Shown one piece after another: positions 44,661 to 53,561 of a stretch of DNA of 64,000 nt; the first letter of the stretch is position 1; each line of letters opens with the position of its first letter. The DNA lies in NCBI RefSeq assembly GCF_937921625.1, contig NZ_CAKZTI010000036.1, positions 62,001 to 126,000 on the forward strand, written 5' to 3'. Source of the stretch: an uncultured Campylobacter sp. Its GTDB lineage: Bacteria; Campylobacterota; Campylobacteria; Campylobacterales; Campylobacteraceae. A program made the position numbers and the translations under genes. The notes under the pieces are model-generated. The model was given only the letters and a program-made list of their open reading frames with translations. It was not told where the DNA came from and made no database searches.

Positions 44661-45963
44661 CGAGTATCTCCTTTAAATCGGCGTGGATCAGCGGATACAG
44701 CTCGCTAAGCTCCGGTCCGTGGGGCGCGCCGGTTAGTAAAAACCTAAGCGGCATAAACAGGCTCTTGCCTTTTAAATTTGTAGCCTGCGAAAGCGCCGTT
44801 TTGAAGTCATTAAATTCCATTGGAGCGCCGTTTGAGCTTAATAAATTTAAGATCGCCTCTCGCAGTGCCTGTGCCTGCGCCGCCCACTCCTGCGGGATAT
44901 CTTTCGCGCCGTAGATCGCTGCGATCTTCTCTTTGATCTGTGGGATAAGGCTCGCTTCTTGAGTGTAAAATTTTATCAAAGGCGCAAATTTCGGCTCAAG
45001 CTCAAAAAGCTCCGCTAGGCGCTGCTCGCTCGCTCTTTTGATATGCTCGCGGTTTATAAAGGCGAGTTTGTCCTCGTCAAATTTCGCCGGGCTTTTTGAA
45101 ATTTTAGCGATGTCGAAAAACTCCACCGCCTCATCCATACTAAAGACCTCGCGCGGCGTTTTGTTGCCCAGCAGGATCAGATAGTTCGCGATCGCTTCGG
45201 GTAGGTAGCCGCTTTGAAGCAGCCATTTTACCGAGGAGCTATCCTCGCGCTTGCTCATCTTTTTGCCTTCGGAATTTAATATGATCGGCAGGTGCGCGTA
45301 TTTGATCTCGCCGTCGTAGCCGAGGTTCTCGCGGATCCAGTTTTGCTTTGGCGTGTTTGAGACGTGATCCTCGCCGCGGATTACGAAGCTAACGCCCTGC
45401 ATCATATCGTCGCAGGCGCAAGCGAAGTTATATGTAGGCGTCTTGTCCGCGCGCATGATGACGAAGCTGTCGATATTCTGCGGCTCAAATGCGATACGCC
45501 CCTTGATCGCGTCGGTAAATTCCAGCGCGTGATCGGGCTTTTTAAGGCGGATAGTAAAGGGCTTGCCGCAGCTTAGCACCTCTTCGTCGCTTAAATGCTC
45601 GCAGTGCCCGTCGTAGCGGTACGCCTCTCCCGCGTCCTTGGCGGCTTGCTTTTTCGCCTCAAGCTCCTCCTCGCTACAAAAACAGCAAAACGCCTTTTTC
45701 TCGGCGAGTAGCTTGGCTGCGAACTGCTGATGAAATTTTAAATTTTTACTTTGATAATACAGGCTCTGCCACGAGATGCCGAAGCGCTTTAAAATTTCGA
45801 TGATCTCTTGATCTTTGCCTTCGATATTGCGCGCAGTGTCGGTATCCTCGATGCGTAAAATAAAGCCGCTTTTATCTTGCAGCGAGCAGATGTAGTTGAA
45901 AATAGCCGCGCGTAAATTTCCGATATGCATATCGCCGGTGGGCGACGGAGCGAAGCGATACAA
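44647..45963 (-). CDS. gltX: Glutamyl-tRNA synthetase
   Basis: A 438-residue class I synthetase with FAPSPTGDMHIGN (HIGH-type motif, 13-16) and KMSKR at 235-239. The central zinc-like region CCFCSEEE (93-100) is present. Epsilonproteobacteria often have two GltX proteins, one acting on tRNA-Gln for GatCAB; which type this is cannot be decided from sequence alone, though the gene position corresponds to C. jejuni Cj0845c. It is the first gene of the gltX-yggT-slt unit. Confidence 0.93.
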   Translation of the reverse strand: MYRFAPSPTGDMHIGNLRAAIFNYICSLQDKSGFILRIEDTDTARNIEGKDQEIIEILKRFGISWQSLYYQSKNLKFHQQFAAKLLAEKKAFCCFCSEEELEAKKQAAKDAGEAYRYDGHCEHLSDEEVLSCGKPFTIRLKKPDHALEFTDAIKGRIAFEPQNIDSFVIMRADKTPTYNFACACDDMMQGVSFVIRGEDHVSNTPKQNWIRENLGYDGEIKYAHLPIILNSEGKKMSKREDSSSVKWLLQSGYLPEAIANYLILLGNKTPREVFSMDEAVEFFDIAKISKSPAKFDEDKLAFINREHIKRASEQRLAELFELEPKFAPLIKFYTQEASLIPQIKEKIAAIYGAKDIPQEWAAQAQALREAILNLLSSNGAPMEFNDFKTALSQATNLKGKSLFMPLRFLLTGAPHGPELSELYPLIHADLKEILDATK

Positions 45964-46077
45964 TTTAGGTCCTTTGGGTTTAAATTTAAGCTGGGATTAT
46001 ACTTTTTACTTCCTAATAAAAAGCAAAAACAAAGCAAAAATAGGCTAATATCGGCGCATCTTATCTAAGGAGACAAT

Positions 46078-46479
46078 ATGAGTTTCATTCAGGAATTCAA
46101 AGAATTCGCGATGAAAGGAAACGTCATCGATATGGCGGTGGGCGTCGTCATCGGTGGGGCTTTCGGCAAGATCGTAACCTCGCTCGTAAGCGACATCATG
46201 ATGCCGGTTTTAGGACTTCTTACGGGAGGGATGAATTTTACCGACCTTAAGATCGTGCTAAAAGAAGCGGTGGGGCAGACCCCCGCCGTTACGATAAACT
46301 ACGGCTCGTTTATCCAGGTAACGGTCGATTTTATAATCATCGCATTTTGTATATTCTGCGCGATCAAGGCGATCAATAAGCTTAAAAAGCCTGCTCCTGC
46401 GCCGGAGCCTGCCGCACCTGCGGAGCCTAGCGAAGAGATTAAACTTCTTACCGAGATAAGAGACCTGCTTAAAAAATAG
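46078..46479 (+). CDS. mscL: Large-conductance mechanosensitive channel
   Basis: A 133-residue MscL with the N-terminal amphipathic FKEFAMKGNVIDMAVGVVIGGAFGKIV (pore-lining TM1, glycine-rich), TM2 near residues 77-100, and a Pro/Ala-rich linker before the C-terminal helical bundle EEIKLLTEIRDLL. It opens on osmotic down-shock. AAGGAGA lies just before the ATG, and a regulator gene follows 9 bp downstream. Confidence 0.95.
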   Translation: MSFIQEFKEFAMKGNVIDMAVGVVIGGAFGKIVTSLVSDIMMPVLGLLTGGMNFTDLKIVLKEAVGQTPAVTINYGSFIQVTVDFIIIAFCIFCAIKAINKLKKPAPAPEPAAPAEPSEEIKLLTEIRDLLKK

Positions 46480-46488
46480 GTCGCGGCG

Positions 46489-47127
46489 ATGCTTGAGAGA
46501 ATTCCTTATTTCAAAGCTCTAAGCGCAGCGCAAATCGATCGTTTGGAGCAGATTAGCATCCATAAAAGCTACAAAAAGGGCGAAATTTTATTTTTCGAGG
46601 GCGAGCGCTCGCAGTATCTATTAATCCTGCTAAAAGGAATTTTAAAAATCTATAAAACCTCCGCAAAGGGGCGTGAGATCCATATGCGTGAGATCCGCCC
46701 CATCTCGCTCGTGGCGGAGATGGTAAATTTCGAAGAGACGAGCTATCCTGCAAGTGGCGTGTTTTCGACAAACGGCGAGGTGCTAAAGATCGATTATGAA
46801 AAATTTAAAAACGAGTTTATGAGCGATCCTAAAATTTGCCTGGAGCTTTTAAAATCGATGTCTGAGAAGATCCGCGCGCTAAATGCGGTCTTTGATAATC
46901 AAGTCGTGCTTAGCTGCGACGGCAGGATCGCTAAGTTTATCAACGAGAATTTCGATATTTTTATGAGCACGAAATACACTAGAATAGCCAGAATTCTAAA
47001 CGTGACTCCCGAAACATTTTCGCGCACTATCACTAAATTTAAAAAGAGTGGCGCGCTAATTTTGGACGATAAGCAAGAAATCACGGGCTTTGATAAAGAT
47101 AAGCTGGACGAGTATATCCAAGGCTAG
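46489..47127 (+). CDS. Crp/Fnr-family transcriptional regulator
   Basis: A 212-residue regulator: a cyclic-nucleotide-type beta-roll (about 15-115), a dimerisation helix, and a C-terminal helix-turn-helix (ARILNVTPETFSRTITKFKKSG, about 165-190). Crp residues for cAMP are not evident and there is no N-terminal Fnr cysteine cluster, so the signal is unknown. It may control mscL or the phosphoesterase downstream, which begins 3 bp after its stop. Confidence 0.87.
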   Translation: MLERIPYFKALSAAQIDRLEQISIHKSYKKGEILFFEGERSQYLLILLKGILKIYKTSAKGREIHMREIRPISLVAEMVNFEETSYPASGVFSTNGEVLKIDYEKFKNEFMSDPKICLELLKSMSEKIRALNAVFDNQVVLSCDGRIAKFINENFDIFMSTKYTRIARILNVTPETFSRTITKFKKSGALILDDKQEITGFDKDKLDEYIQG

Positions 47128-47130
47128 AGT

Positions 47131-48258
47131 TTGAAAAGCGCCTATATTTTTCCGATCGTCGGCACCGTTTTATTTCTGTTTTTTAATCTTTACGTCTACA
47201 GATCGATCAACGCGCGCTTTACGCCATATAAAAATTTCGTGATCTTCCGCCCTGCCTTGAGCTTGCTTTGCATAGCTTTGGCGATTTTAGATGCGATATT
47301 TTTTGCGGGTTTTGGGCTTAATGGAAGCTTTAAAAACGAGCTGCTCTATAAACTATGCGTATTTTGCATGGCAGCGTCCTTTTCGCTCTTTTTTATCTGC
47401 CTTGCTTACGATGTGCTAAGCGCCGCTGCGCATGTGGTTAAATTTAGCCAAAACAGGCGAAAATTTTTAAAAACCCTTATCGACATAACCTTCGTGATAA
47501 TGGCGTTTAGCTATATTTTTAAGGGGCTTTATAATGCACTAAAAATTCCAAAAATCACCGAGCGCGAAATAAAAATCAAAAACTTAGCTCGCGAGCTAAG
47601 CTTCGTCGTTATTTCGGACGTGCATCTGGGCGAGTTTTTGAAAAAGGAGTTTTTGCAAGGCGTCGTAGCGCAGATAAACTCGCTAAGTTTCGACGCGCTG
47701 CTGATCGTGGGCGATATGTTTGATCTACGCTCGGATGAGCTCGGGGATATTTTGCAGCCTCTTGAGGCGATCAAAAAGCCTATCTTTTTCGTCGCGGGCA
47801 ACCACGAGTATTACCGCGGCGACGCAATCGGACTTATCGCGGCGATGCAAAAAGCGGGCGTGCGGGTACTGCAAAACGAAAGCGTGGAATTTGAAGGGCT
47901 AAATTTAATGGGCGTGCACGATCTTAGCGGCTTTCGCTTCGGATACATGCAGCCCGATCTAAGCACTGCGCTAGCGCAGGCAGATCCCGATAAGCCTAAA
48001 ATTTTACTCGCGCATCAGCCCAAATACGTCGTGGACTTCGTGCGCGACGAGGTCGATCTGTGTATCTGCGGACACACTCACGCGGGGCAAATTTTCCCAT
48101 GGACGCTTTTGGTGCTGCTTAGCCAGAAGTATCTTTACGGGCTGTATAACGACGGGCTGAAGCAAATCTACGTAAGCAGCGGCGTAGGGTTTTGGGGCCC
48201 GCCGATAAGGGTCTTTGCGGATGCCGAGATCGCGCTGCTTAAGCTTAGAAAGGCATAG
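47131..48258 (+). CDS. Membrane-anchored metallophosphoesterase
   Basis: A 375-residue protein starting with TTG; four hydrophobic segments in the first 135 residues anchor a calcineurin-like phosphoesterase domain. The metal-site motifs are complete: Asp163-x-His165 (SDVHLG), GDMFD (Asp195), GNHE (223-226) and CGHTHAGQ. It resembles YkuE-type enzymes. It overlaps nothing but abuts psd, so a lipid or lipid-A phosphate substrate is conceivable. The gene pair is conserved in C. jejuni (Cj0846-Cj0847). Confidence 0.88.
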   Translation: MKSAYIFPIVGTVLFLFFNLYVYRSINARFTPYKNFVIFRPALSLLCIALAILDAIFFAGFGLNGSFKNELLYKLCVFCMAASFSLFFICLAYDVLSAAAHVVKFSQNRRKFLKTLIDITFVIMAFSYIFKGLYNALKIPKITEREIKIKNLARELSFVVISDVHLGEFLKKEFLQGVVAQINSLSFDALLIVGDMFDLRSDELGDILQPLEAIKKPIFFVAGNHEYYRGDAIGLIAAMQKAGVRVLQNESVEFEGLNLMGVHDLSGFRFGYMQPDLSTALAQADPDKPKILLAHQPKYVVDFVRDEVDLCICGHTHAGQIFPWTLLVLLSQKYLYGLYNDGLKQIYVSSGVGFWGPPIRVFADAEIALLKLRKA

Positions 48259-49314
48259 ATGAGAAGTTTTATTTCGAGGATTTTCGGGATTATCGCCGCG
48301 GTGAAATTCCCTAAATTTATACAAAATTTTATCAACTGCAAATATGTGGAATTTTTCAAAATCGATATGAGCGAATTTGATCCGCCGCAAAGCTACGCGA
48401 GTTTAAACGCGCTTTTTACTCGCCGCTTGCTGAGTCCGCGCGAGATAGCGGCAGACGAGACAGCTTTTATAAGCCCTAGCGACGGCGTGATCTTTGAGAG
48501 CGGATGCTGCGCCGATATGCGAGCTTTTAGCGTAAAGGGTTGCGAATACAGCCTTAGCGAGCTGCTGGGGCGCACGTTTACTGCAAGCGAAAGCGGCGGA
48601 GCGGTTAAAAATTTAGATGACGGGGCGGTTACTACGAACGGGAGCGGCGAGGTTGGAACCGGATACGCAAAAGATGCCGGCGCAAGGATGAAATTTCGCG
48701 CCGCGCAAGCGAAAATCATAAGCGACGAAAGCGGCGCAACTTATGCCGCAAGCGGCGTGCAGGCTGAAATTTATAGCGATGAAAGCGGTGCGAGCCGCGA
48801 AACGAACGCAGAGGACGCCCAAGGCGGCGAAAATACAAGCGGCGTAAATTTAAGCTACGCAAACATCTATCTAAGCCCGCGTGATTATCATCATTATCAC
48901 GCGCCGTGCGATCTGAGCGTGCTGCAGGCACTTTACATACCTGCTGATCTTTACAGCGTGGCGAAGAAATTTTTACTTAAAATTCCAAACCTCTACGCAA
49001 AAAACGAGCGCGTTATTTTGAAGTGTAAAATGCGAAACGGCGGGATTTTGTGGATGGTTTTCGTAGGCGCTTTAAACGTCGGCAAGATGAGATTTGATTT
49101 CGATACGCAGATACAGACGAATGCGTGCGCAAACAGGGAGGGAGCGTTTTACGAATATGAAAATTTAAGCTTTAAAAAGGGCGATCATTTGGGAAATTTC
49201 GAGCTGGGCTCGACGATCGTGCTCGTAGCGCAAAGCGAGTTTTTGAAATTTAGCATTTCGTCCGAGACCGCCGTAAAATTTTCACAAAAAATCGGCGAAC
49301 TAGGCAAATTTTAG
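48259..49314 (+). CDS. psd: Phosphatidylserine decarboxylase proenzyme with an inserted low-complexity loop
   Basis: A 351-residue pyruvoyl-dependent enzyme making phosphatidylethanolamine at the inner membrane. The self-cleavage motif LGST (316-319) yields the pyruvoyl alpha chain; SPSDG (72-76) and SPRDYHHYHAPCD carry the conserved Asp and His residues. The family is normally about 260-290 residues. The excess is a stretch at about 108-196 rich in Gly, Ser, Ala and Glu with two SDESGA copies (155-160, 173-178). The insertion lies between conserved blocks in the beta chain, so activity is probably retained. It starts directly after the phosphoesterase stop. Confidence 0.92.
   Translation: MRSFISRIFGIIAAVKFPKFIQNFINCKYVEFFKIDMSEFDPPQSYASLNALFTRRLLSPREIAADETAFISPSDGVIFESGCCADMRAFSVKGCEYSLSELLGRTFTASESGGAVKNLDDGAVTTNGSGEVGTGYAKDAGARMKFRAAQAKIISDESGATYAASGVQAEIYSDESGASRETNAEDAQGGENTSGVNLSYANIYLSPRDYHHYHAPCDLSVLQALYIPADLYSVAKKFLLKIPNLYAKNERVILKCKMRNGGILWMVFVGALNVGKMRFDFDTQIQTNACANREGAFYEYENLSFKKGDHLGNFELGSTIVLVAQSEFLKFSISSETAVKFSQKIGELGKF
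48580..48846 (+). repeat. In-frame low-complexity insertion in psd
   Basis: About 89 codons absent from usual Psd proteins. Repeated DNA phrases include ATAGCGA(C/T)GAAAGCGG, twice. RAATTY words are present (four) but sparser than in priA, queC or ybeY. Confidence 0.75.
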
Positions 49315-49377
49315 TAAATTTTTATCTAAAATTAGATATTTTCCGTTTAACTAAAATTAATTTTATTTAAATTTGGC

Positions 49378-49383
49378 TATAAT
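49378..49383 (+). promoter_or_regulatory. Likely -10 box for the pseudopilin gene
   Basis: TATAAT 28 bp upstream of the ATG in an AT-rich intergenic region, followed by an AAAGGATT ribosome-binding site. Confidence 0.55.
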
Positions 49384-49411
49384 CATCTCACTTTAAATCA
49401 AAGGATTTAAC

Positions 49412-49885
49412 ATGAAAAATTTAAAAGCTTTTACGATGATCGAGCTTGTTTTCGTCATCGTCGTTTTAGGTATTTTGGCGGGCATCGCAGTGCCTAGATT
49501 AGCCGCTACGCGCGACGATGCTACGATCGCTAAGATGCGTGGAGATATCGCCGCCATTAGAAGCGGACTTTCGCTGGTTAGAAGCGAGAATATGATGAGG
49601 GGCGTGACCACATGGCCTGCTTTGGAGGGCTCGGACAACGCCACTCTTTTTGACGGCGTTTTGCAGCAACCTATCTATCCTATGAGAGATGGCGGTAGGA
49701 ACGGCTGGGCTTTGGTTACGAACGGCAATGCTAACGCAACGTCTACATATAGGGCTAGCGTAGCGGGCAAGAGTACTACTTTTGATTACTATCCGACATC
49801 GGCTTTGGCTACGGCAGCGGGTAGAAACGTAGGTTCATTCGACTGCGATCACAAAGACGAGCTTTGCCAATCCTTAGCTCAATAG
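49412..49885 (+). CDS. Type II secretion / type IV pseudopilin-like protein
   Basis: A 157-residue prepilin-like protein. The leader MKNLKA is followed by FTMIELVFVIVVLGILAGIAVPR, with Phe+1 and Glu+5; residue -1 is Ala rather than Gly, which is common in Campylobacter. The C-terminal domain ends with Cys residues in SFDCDHKDELCQ that may form a disulfide loop. In Campylobacter such proteins belong to the T2SS-like system for natural transformation. It lies just upstream of priA. Confidence 0.88.
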   Translation: MKNLKAFTMIELVFVIVVLGILAGIAVPRLAATRDDATIAKMRGDIAAIRSGLSLVRSENMMRGVTTWPALEGSDNATLFDGVLQQPIYPMRDGGRNGWALVTNGNANATSTYRASVAGKSTTFDYYPTSALATAAGRNVGSFDCDHKDELCQSLAQ

Positions 49886-49889
49886 CTAA

Positions 49890-52694
49890 ATGCTCTATTA
49901 TGAAGTTGCGGTTTTGGGCGCCAGCCTAAAGCCGCTTACTTATAGTTTAAATTTTAAAATCCCAGCTTATCAAATCGTATCCGTTCCCATAAAATCAAGT
50001 ATCAAATCCGCCGTAATTCTGCGCGAGGTTGCAAAGCCGAGCTTCAAAACTAAGAAAATTTTAGAGATTTCGCAGCTTAAATTTACGCAGTTTCAAATTA
50101 TACTAGCAAATTTTATAGCGCATTATTATGTTTGCGAAAAGGGCGTTGCATTCGGGATCTTTGAGCCTTCAAGTGAGACGACGCAGAATTTGCGGAATTC
50201 GCAGGAGGATCCTACGACCGAGCGGAATTGCGCTTGCGAGCAAATTCCCGTTAGTGAGTTGGTCTCCGCTTGCAAACAAGCTTCTACCCGCGAACAAAAT
50301 TTTATTTTCGAGCAGGATTCCATCACCACACAAAATTCTACGCTCGATGGGAATTTTAATGCCACACACAATTCCGCCTCAATTCAAAATTCTGAATTGA
50401 GGAGGAATTCTACTACCGCAGAAAATTCTGTTACCGTCATAAATTCCGTCATCGCGCCAAATTCCATGCAAAAGCAAAATTTAAAGCGGGCGCCAAATTC
50501 TATCTCGCAAAATTTGGCGTCAAATTCCGCCCCTGCGCAGAATTCTATCCAAGAGCAGGGCTTTGTCAATGAACTAAATTCCGCCTCAATTCAAAATTTC
50601 GCATTGATTCAAAATTCTGCCGCCATGAAGACCGCCATAAATTTTGTTACCGCGCCGAGTTCGGCACACAAACAAAATTTCGCTATCGCGCAAAATTCGA
50701 TCCAAGAGCGGGATTTTACCGAGAGAGAGAATTCCATTTCGATTCAAAATCCTACTTCAGCGCAAAATTCCATCTCAATTCAAAATTCCGACGCCGCGGC
50801 GCAAAGCCCCGCCCCGCCGTCGCTATCTCCGCTTCAAATAGGTAAAATTCCAAACCTCACCCCCGCGCAGGAGCAAGCGCGTAAATTTGCCGAAGCCAAC
50901 GAGACGTCGCTGATTTTCGGCGATACGGGCAGCGGCAAGAGCGAAATTTATATCGCGCTGATCGCGCAGGCGCTCGCTGCGGGCAAGCAGGCGCTGTTTT
51001 TGATGCCCGAGATTTCGCTCACGCCGCAGATGACGAAGCGGCTACAGAGCTATTTCGGCGAGCGGCTCGGCGTCTGGCACTCCAAAATTTCGCCCAAAAA
51101 AAAGCGCGAAATTTTAGAAAAATTTAACGCAGGCGAGATTCGGCTCATCGCGGGCGCTCGCTCGGCGCTATTTTTGCCCTTTAGCGATCTAGGCCTCATC
51201 GTCGTGGATGAGGAGCACGACGACAGCTATAAATCGGCCGCCGCGCCGCGCCTAAATGCCCGCGACGCCGCGATTTTCGTCGGCAAAAAGCTTGGCATCC
51301 GCGTGGTTTTGGGCTCCGCGACGCCCGCGCTTAGCACCTACGCGAAGCAGCCGCATTTCCGCCTGCGCGGCACCTATTTTAGCAGCGCTAAGCGCTTCAT
51401 TTTCGATGAGAGCGAGACGGGGCTGAGCCCTAAAATTTTAACCGAGATCGGGCGCAGCCTCGAAGCGGGCAAGCAAGCGGTCGTGTTTTTGCCGACGCGC
51501 GCGAACTACAAATATATGGTTTGCGAAAACTGCGGGCAGATCGTGCGCTGCCCGTTTTGCGCCGTCGGGATGAGCTACCACGCGGACGCTGCGGCGCTAA
51601 AGTGCCATTACTGCGGCTTTAGCACGTTTTACAGGGCGTCTTGCGAAAACTGTGGCGGCGAGGTGATGCAGGCGCGCAAGATCGGCACCGGCGAGCTTGC
51701 GGCACAGCTTGCGGCGCGTTTCCCAAGCGCCCGCATCGCAAAATTTGATCGCGACGAGATTACCACGCAGCGCAAGCTTGAGGCGCTGCTCAATAACTTC
51801 AACGCCCATAAAATCGACATTCTGGTGGGCACGCAGATGCTTAGTAAGGGGCACGATTACCATGGCGTCGATCTTGCGGTGATAATGGGGATCGACGAGC
51901 ATCTGAGCTATCCCGATTTTAGGGCGCGTGAAAAGACGCTGGCGCTTGCGATGCAGGTGGCTGGCCGCGCGGGCCGCTCGGGGCAGGGCAGGGTCGTCAT
52001 ACAGACGCGCCAGAGCGGCTTTTTTAGGGATTATATCGAAAACTACGACGATTTTTTGCGCGACGAAGCGGAGTTTCGAGAAGGGTTCTATCCGCCGTAT
52101 ATGCGGCTTTTACGCGTGCTGATCTCGCATAAAAATGAAAAGGCGGCGAGCGAGATAATGAACGCCGCGCTTGAGCTTTTACGTCGTAAACAGTCGGGAA
52201 GTAACGCGTTTGCACCGCGTGACGGGCTGGATGCTAGGAGAGCAAATTTAAGCGCTTTAAATTTACAAAATTCTGTGCAGCAGAGCGGCAAACAAATATC
52301 AAATTTTAAATTTCAAAGCTCGGATCTGTGCGGGGACGATGCAAATTTAAACCGCCAAAACGCTTCAAATTTGAAAAATGCTGCGCAAATTTCAGCTTGT
52401 GACGCAGGCGCAGACAGCGTAAATTTAAAGCTTGAAAGAAACGGTGCCGCGCAAAATTTTATAAATTTAGCGGCCGAAAATACTGCCGAAAATTCTGCGC
52501 AGTATTTGAAAGAGAAGACGAGCGAGAGCTTTGAGATCATCGGCTACGGCAAGGCGGGTATCGCCTATATCGCGTCGAAATTTCGCTTTGAAATTCTGCT
52601 GCGCGCTAGCTCGCACGTGCCGCTGATCAACGCCGCGCGCGCGCTTGAGCATCTGCCCGTCGAGATCGATATGGACCCTGTAAGCTTCGGCTAA
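49890..52694 (+). CDS. priA: Primosomal protein N' (PriA helicase) with two low-complexity insertions
   Basis: A 934-residue replication-restart helicase; homologues have about 610-730. Ordered parts are the N-terminal DNA-binding domain (1-92), Walker A GDTGSGKS (344-351), DEEH (440-443), GSATP, the eight-cysteine zinc region (about 545-590) and GTQMLSKGHDYHGVDL, then the C-terminal domain. Insertion 1 (93-308) separates the DNA-binding and helicase domains, and insertion 2 (about 769-878) sits in the C-terminal domain. Both are Asn/Ser/Gln-rich. Removing them leaves about 608 residues, a normal size, and all motifs are intact, so it should be functional. Confidence 0.94.
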   Translation: MLYYEVAVLGASLKPLTYSLNFKIPAYQIVSVPIKSSIKSAVILREVAKPSFKTKKILEISQLKFTQFQIILANFIAHYYVCEKGVAFGIFEPSSETTQNLRNSQEDPTTERNCACEQIPVSELVSACKQASTREQNFIFEQDSITTQNSTLDGNFNATHNSASIQNSELRRNSTTAENSVTVINSVIAPNSMQKQNLKRAPNSISQNLASNSAPAQNSIQEQGFVNELNSASIQNFALIQNSAAMKTAINFVTAPSSAHKQNFAIAQNSIQERDFTERENSISIQNPTSAQNSISIQNSDAAAQSPAPPSLSPLQIGKIPNLTPAQEQARKFAEANETSLIFGDTGSGKSEIYIALIAQALAAGKQALFLMPEISLTPQMTKRLQSYFGERLGVWHSKISPKKKREILEKFNAGEIRLIAGARSALFLPFSDLGLIVVDEEHDDSYKSAAAPRLNARDAAIFVGKKLGIRVVLGSATPALSTYAKQPHFRLRGTYFSSAKRFIFDESETGLSPKILTEIGRSLEAGKQAVVFLPTRANYKYMVCENCGQIVRCPFCAVGMSYHADAAALKCHYCGFSTFYRASCENCGGEVMQARKIGTGELAAQLAARFPSARIAKFDRDEITTQRKLEALLNNFNAHKIDILVGTQMLSKGHDYHGVDLAVIMGIDEHLSYPDFRAREKTLALAMQVAGRAGRSGQGRVVIQTRQSGFFRDYIENYDDFLRDEAEFREGFYPPYMRLLRVLISHKNEKAASEIMNAALELLRRKQSGSNAFAPRDGLDARRANLSALNLQNSVQQSGKQISNFKFQSSDLCGDDANLNRQNASNLKNAAQISACDAGADSVNLKLERNGAAQNFINLAAENTAENSAQYLKEKTSESFEIIGYGKAGIAYIASKFRFEILLRASSHVPLINAARALEHLPVEIDMDPVSFG
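50166..50813 (+). repeat. RAATTY-rich insertion 1 in priA
   Basis: I count 25 RAATTY words from 50186 to 50788, one per about 24 bp, mostly as AAATTC encoding Asn-Ser. The helicase core at 50881-52120 has seven, one per about 177 bp. Repeated phrases such as TCAATTCAAAATTC recur at least three times. Confidence 0.85.
52194..52523 (+). repeat. RAATTY-rich insertion 2 in priA
   Basis: About 110 codons with repeated AAATTT/AAATTC words encoding Asn-Leu, Asn-Ser and Lys-Phe pairs, placed between LELLRRKQ and the FEIIGYGKAG segment of the C-terminal domain. Confidence 0.75.
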
Positions 52695-52805
52695 GCGCGA
52701 TTTATAAAATTTTATCGACATAAGCCTTGCCCGCAAAATTTTGCGCAACGGGGCGATGAATTTATGCTAGAAAATAGATTTTGGCGGCGGTAGGTCTTGC
52801 CGTCT

Positions 52806-52811
52806 TATAAT
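52806..52811 (+). promoter_or_regulatory. Possible -10 box
   Basis: TATAAT 17 bp upstream of the TTG start at 52828, with AAAAAGG between them. Confidence 0.4.
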
Positions 52812-52827
52812 TTAAAAAGGCAACGAT

Positions 52828-53376
52828 TTGAAAAAACTACTTAGAAATTTTATGATTTTTGTAGGGTTTATCTTTATGTTATACACCTCCTATTTTCTAT
52901 ATTTTTATTCTAAAAGAGCCGAGTATGCGGCTATTTTATTGCAAAAGGCGCTTAGGTATGAAGAGGAATTTTTTACTGAGAAAACACAAAATTTAGACCC
53001 GTCTGAGCAGATTGAGCTACGGCATGAGTTTGAAAAAGAGAAATTAAAGCTAGAAAAATATTGCAGCGATGCCATAATAAACGGCGATAATGATCATTGC
53101 AAAGTTTATTACAACCTCGATTTCGACTATATTCATTTTTACGACGGGCGAAATCAAGATATCGCGCTGGGCTACGACTTTGATAACGAAAGCATCGAGT
53201 TTTATAAAAAGCTATCAGATCACTATGATTACAAAGGCAAAAAATGCAGATCGCGCAGGGTATACAGCGAACACCATGCGACATTTGCGATTGATAATTT
53301 TGAGTATGCGACGTTTTGGTTGGGAGATCATGGCGAATTTACCCTAAAAGATCCATATATTCATGAATGTGAATAA
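52828..53376 (+). CDS. Membrane-anchored protein of unknown function
   Basis: A 182-residue protein (TTG start) with one N-terminal membrane segment (about 8-28) and a charged, mostly Tyr/Asp/Glu/Lys-rich outer domain. It has four cysteines. I do not recognise the family. Its last ~30 residues (DNFEYATFWLGDHGEFTLKDP) recur in a remnant at 55192, so the gene was duplicated. Base composition is more AT-rich than its neighbours, as for the following two genes. Confidence 0.65.
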   Translation: MKKLLRNFMIFVGFIFMLYTSYFLYFYSKRAEYAAILLQKALRYEEEFFTEKTQNLDPSEQIELRHEFEKEKLKLEKYCSDAIINGDNDHCKVYYNLDFDYIHFYDGRNQDIALGYDFDNESIEFYKKLSDHYDYKGKKCRSRRVYSEHHATFAIDNFEYATFWLGDHGEFTLKDPYIHECE

Positions 53377-53561
53377 AATTGATCGGTAATTTAAACATCG
53401 AAAGCCTGCCGTATAGATCGGCGGTATATGCATAAATTCATATTTGTGCGGATATGATAATGTATTTTATACTTTGATTAAGTAATTATGTTGTATAAGC
53501 TTATAAAACCGATAACAAAAAACGCTTTTAAGATTCCAAAAGCCCATTTAAGGAGCAAGGG

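Noticed and set aside
50166..50813. Misassembly or a separate gene fused to priA
   Set aside because: The frame is open across the whole gene, both flanks are PriA, and the same texture occurs in four unrelated genes.
52194..52523. Second gene or frameshift at the 3' end of priA
   Set aside because: The reading frame continues into the conserved PriA C-terminus (HLPVEIDMDP) without interruption.
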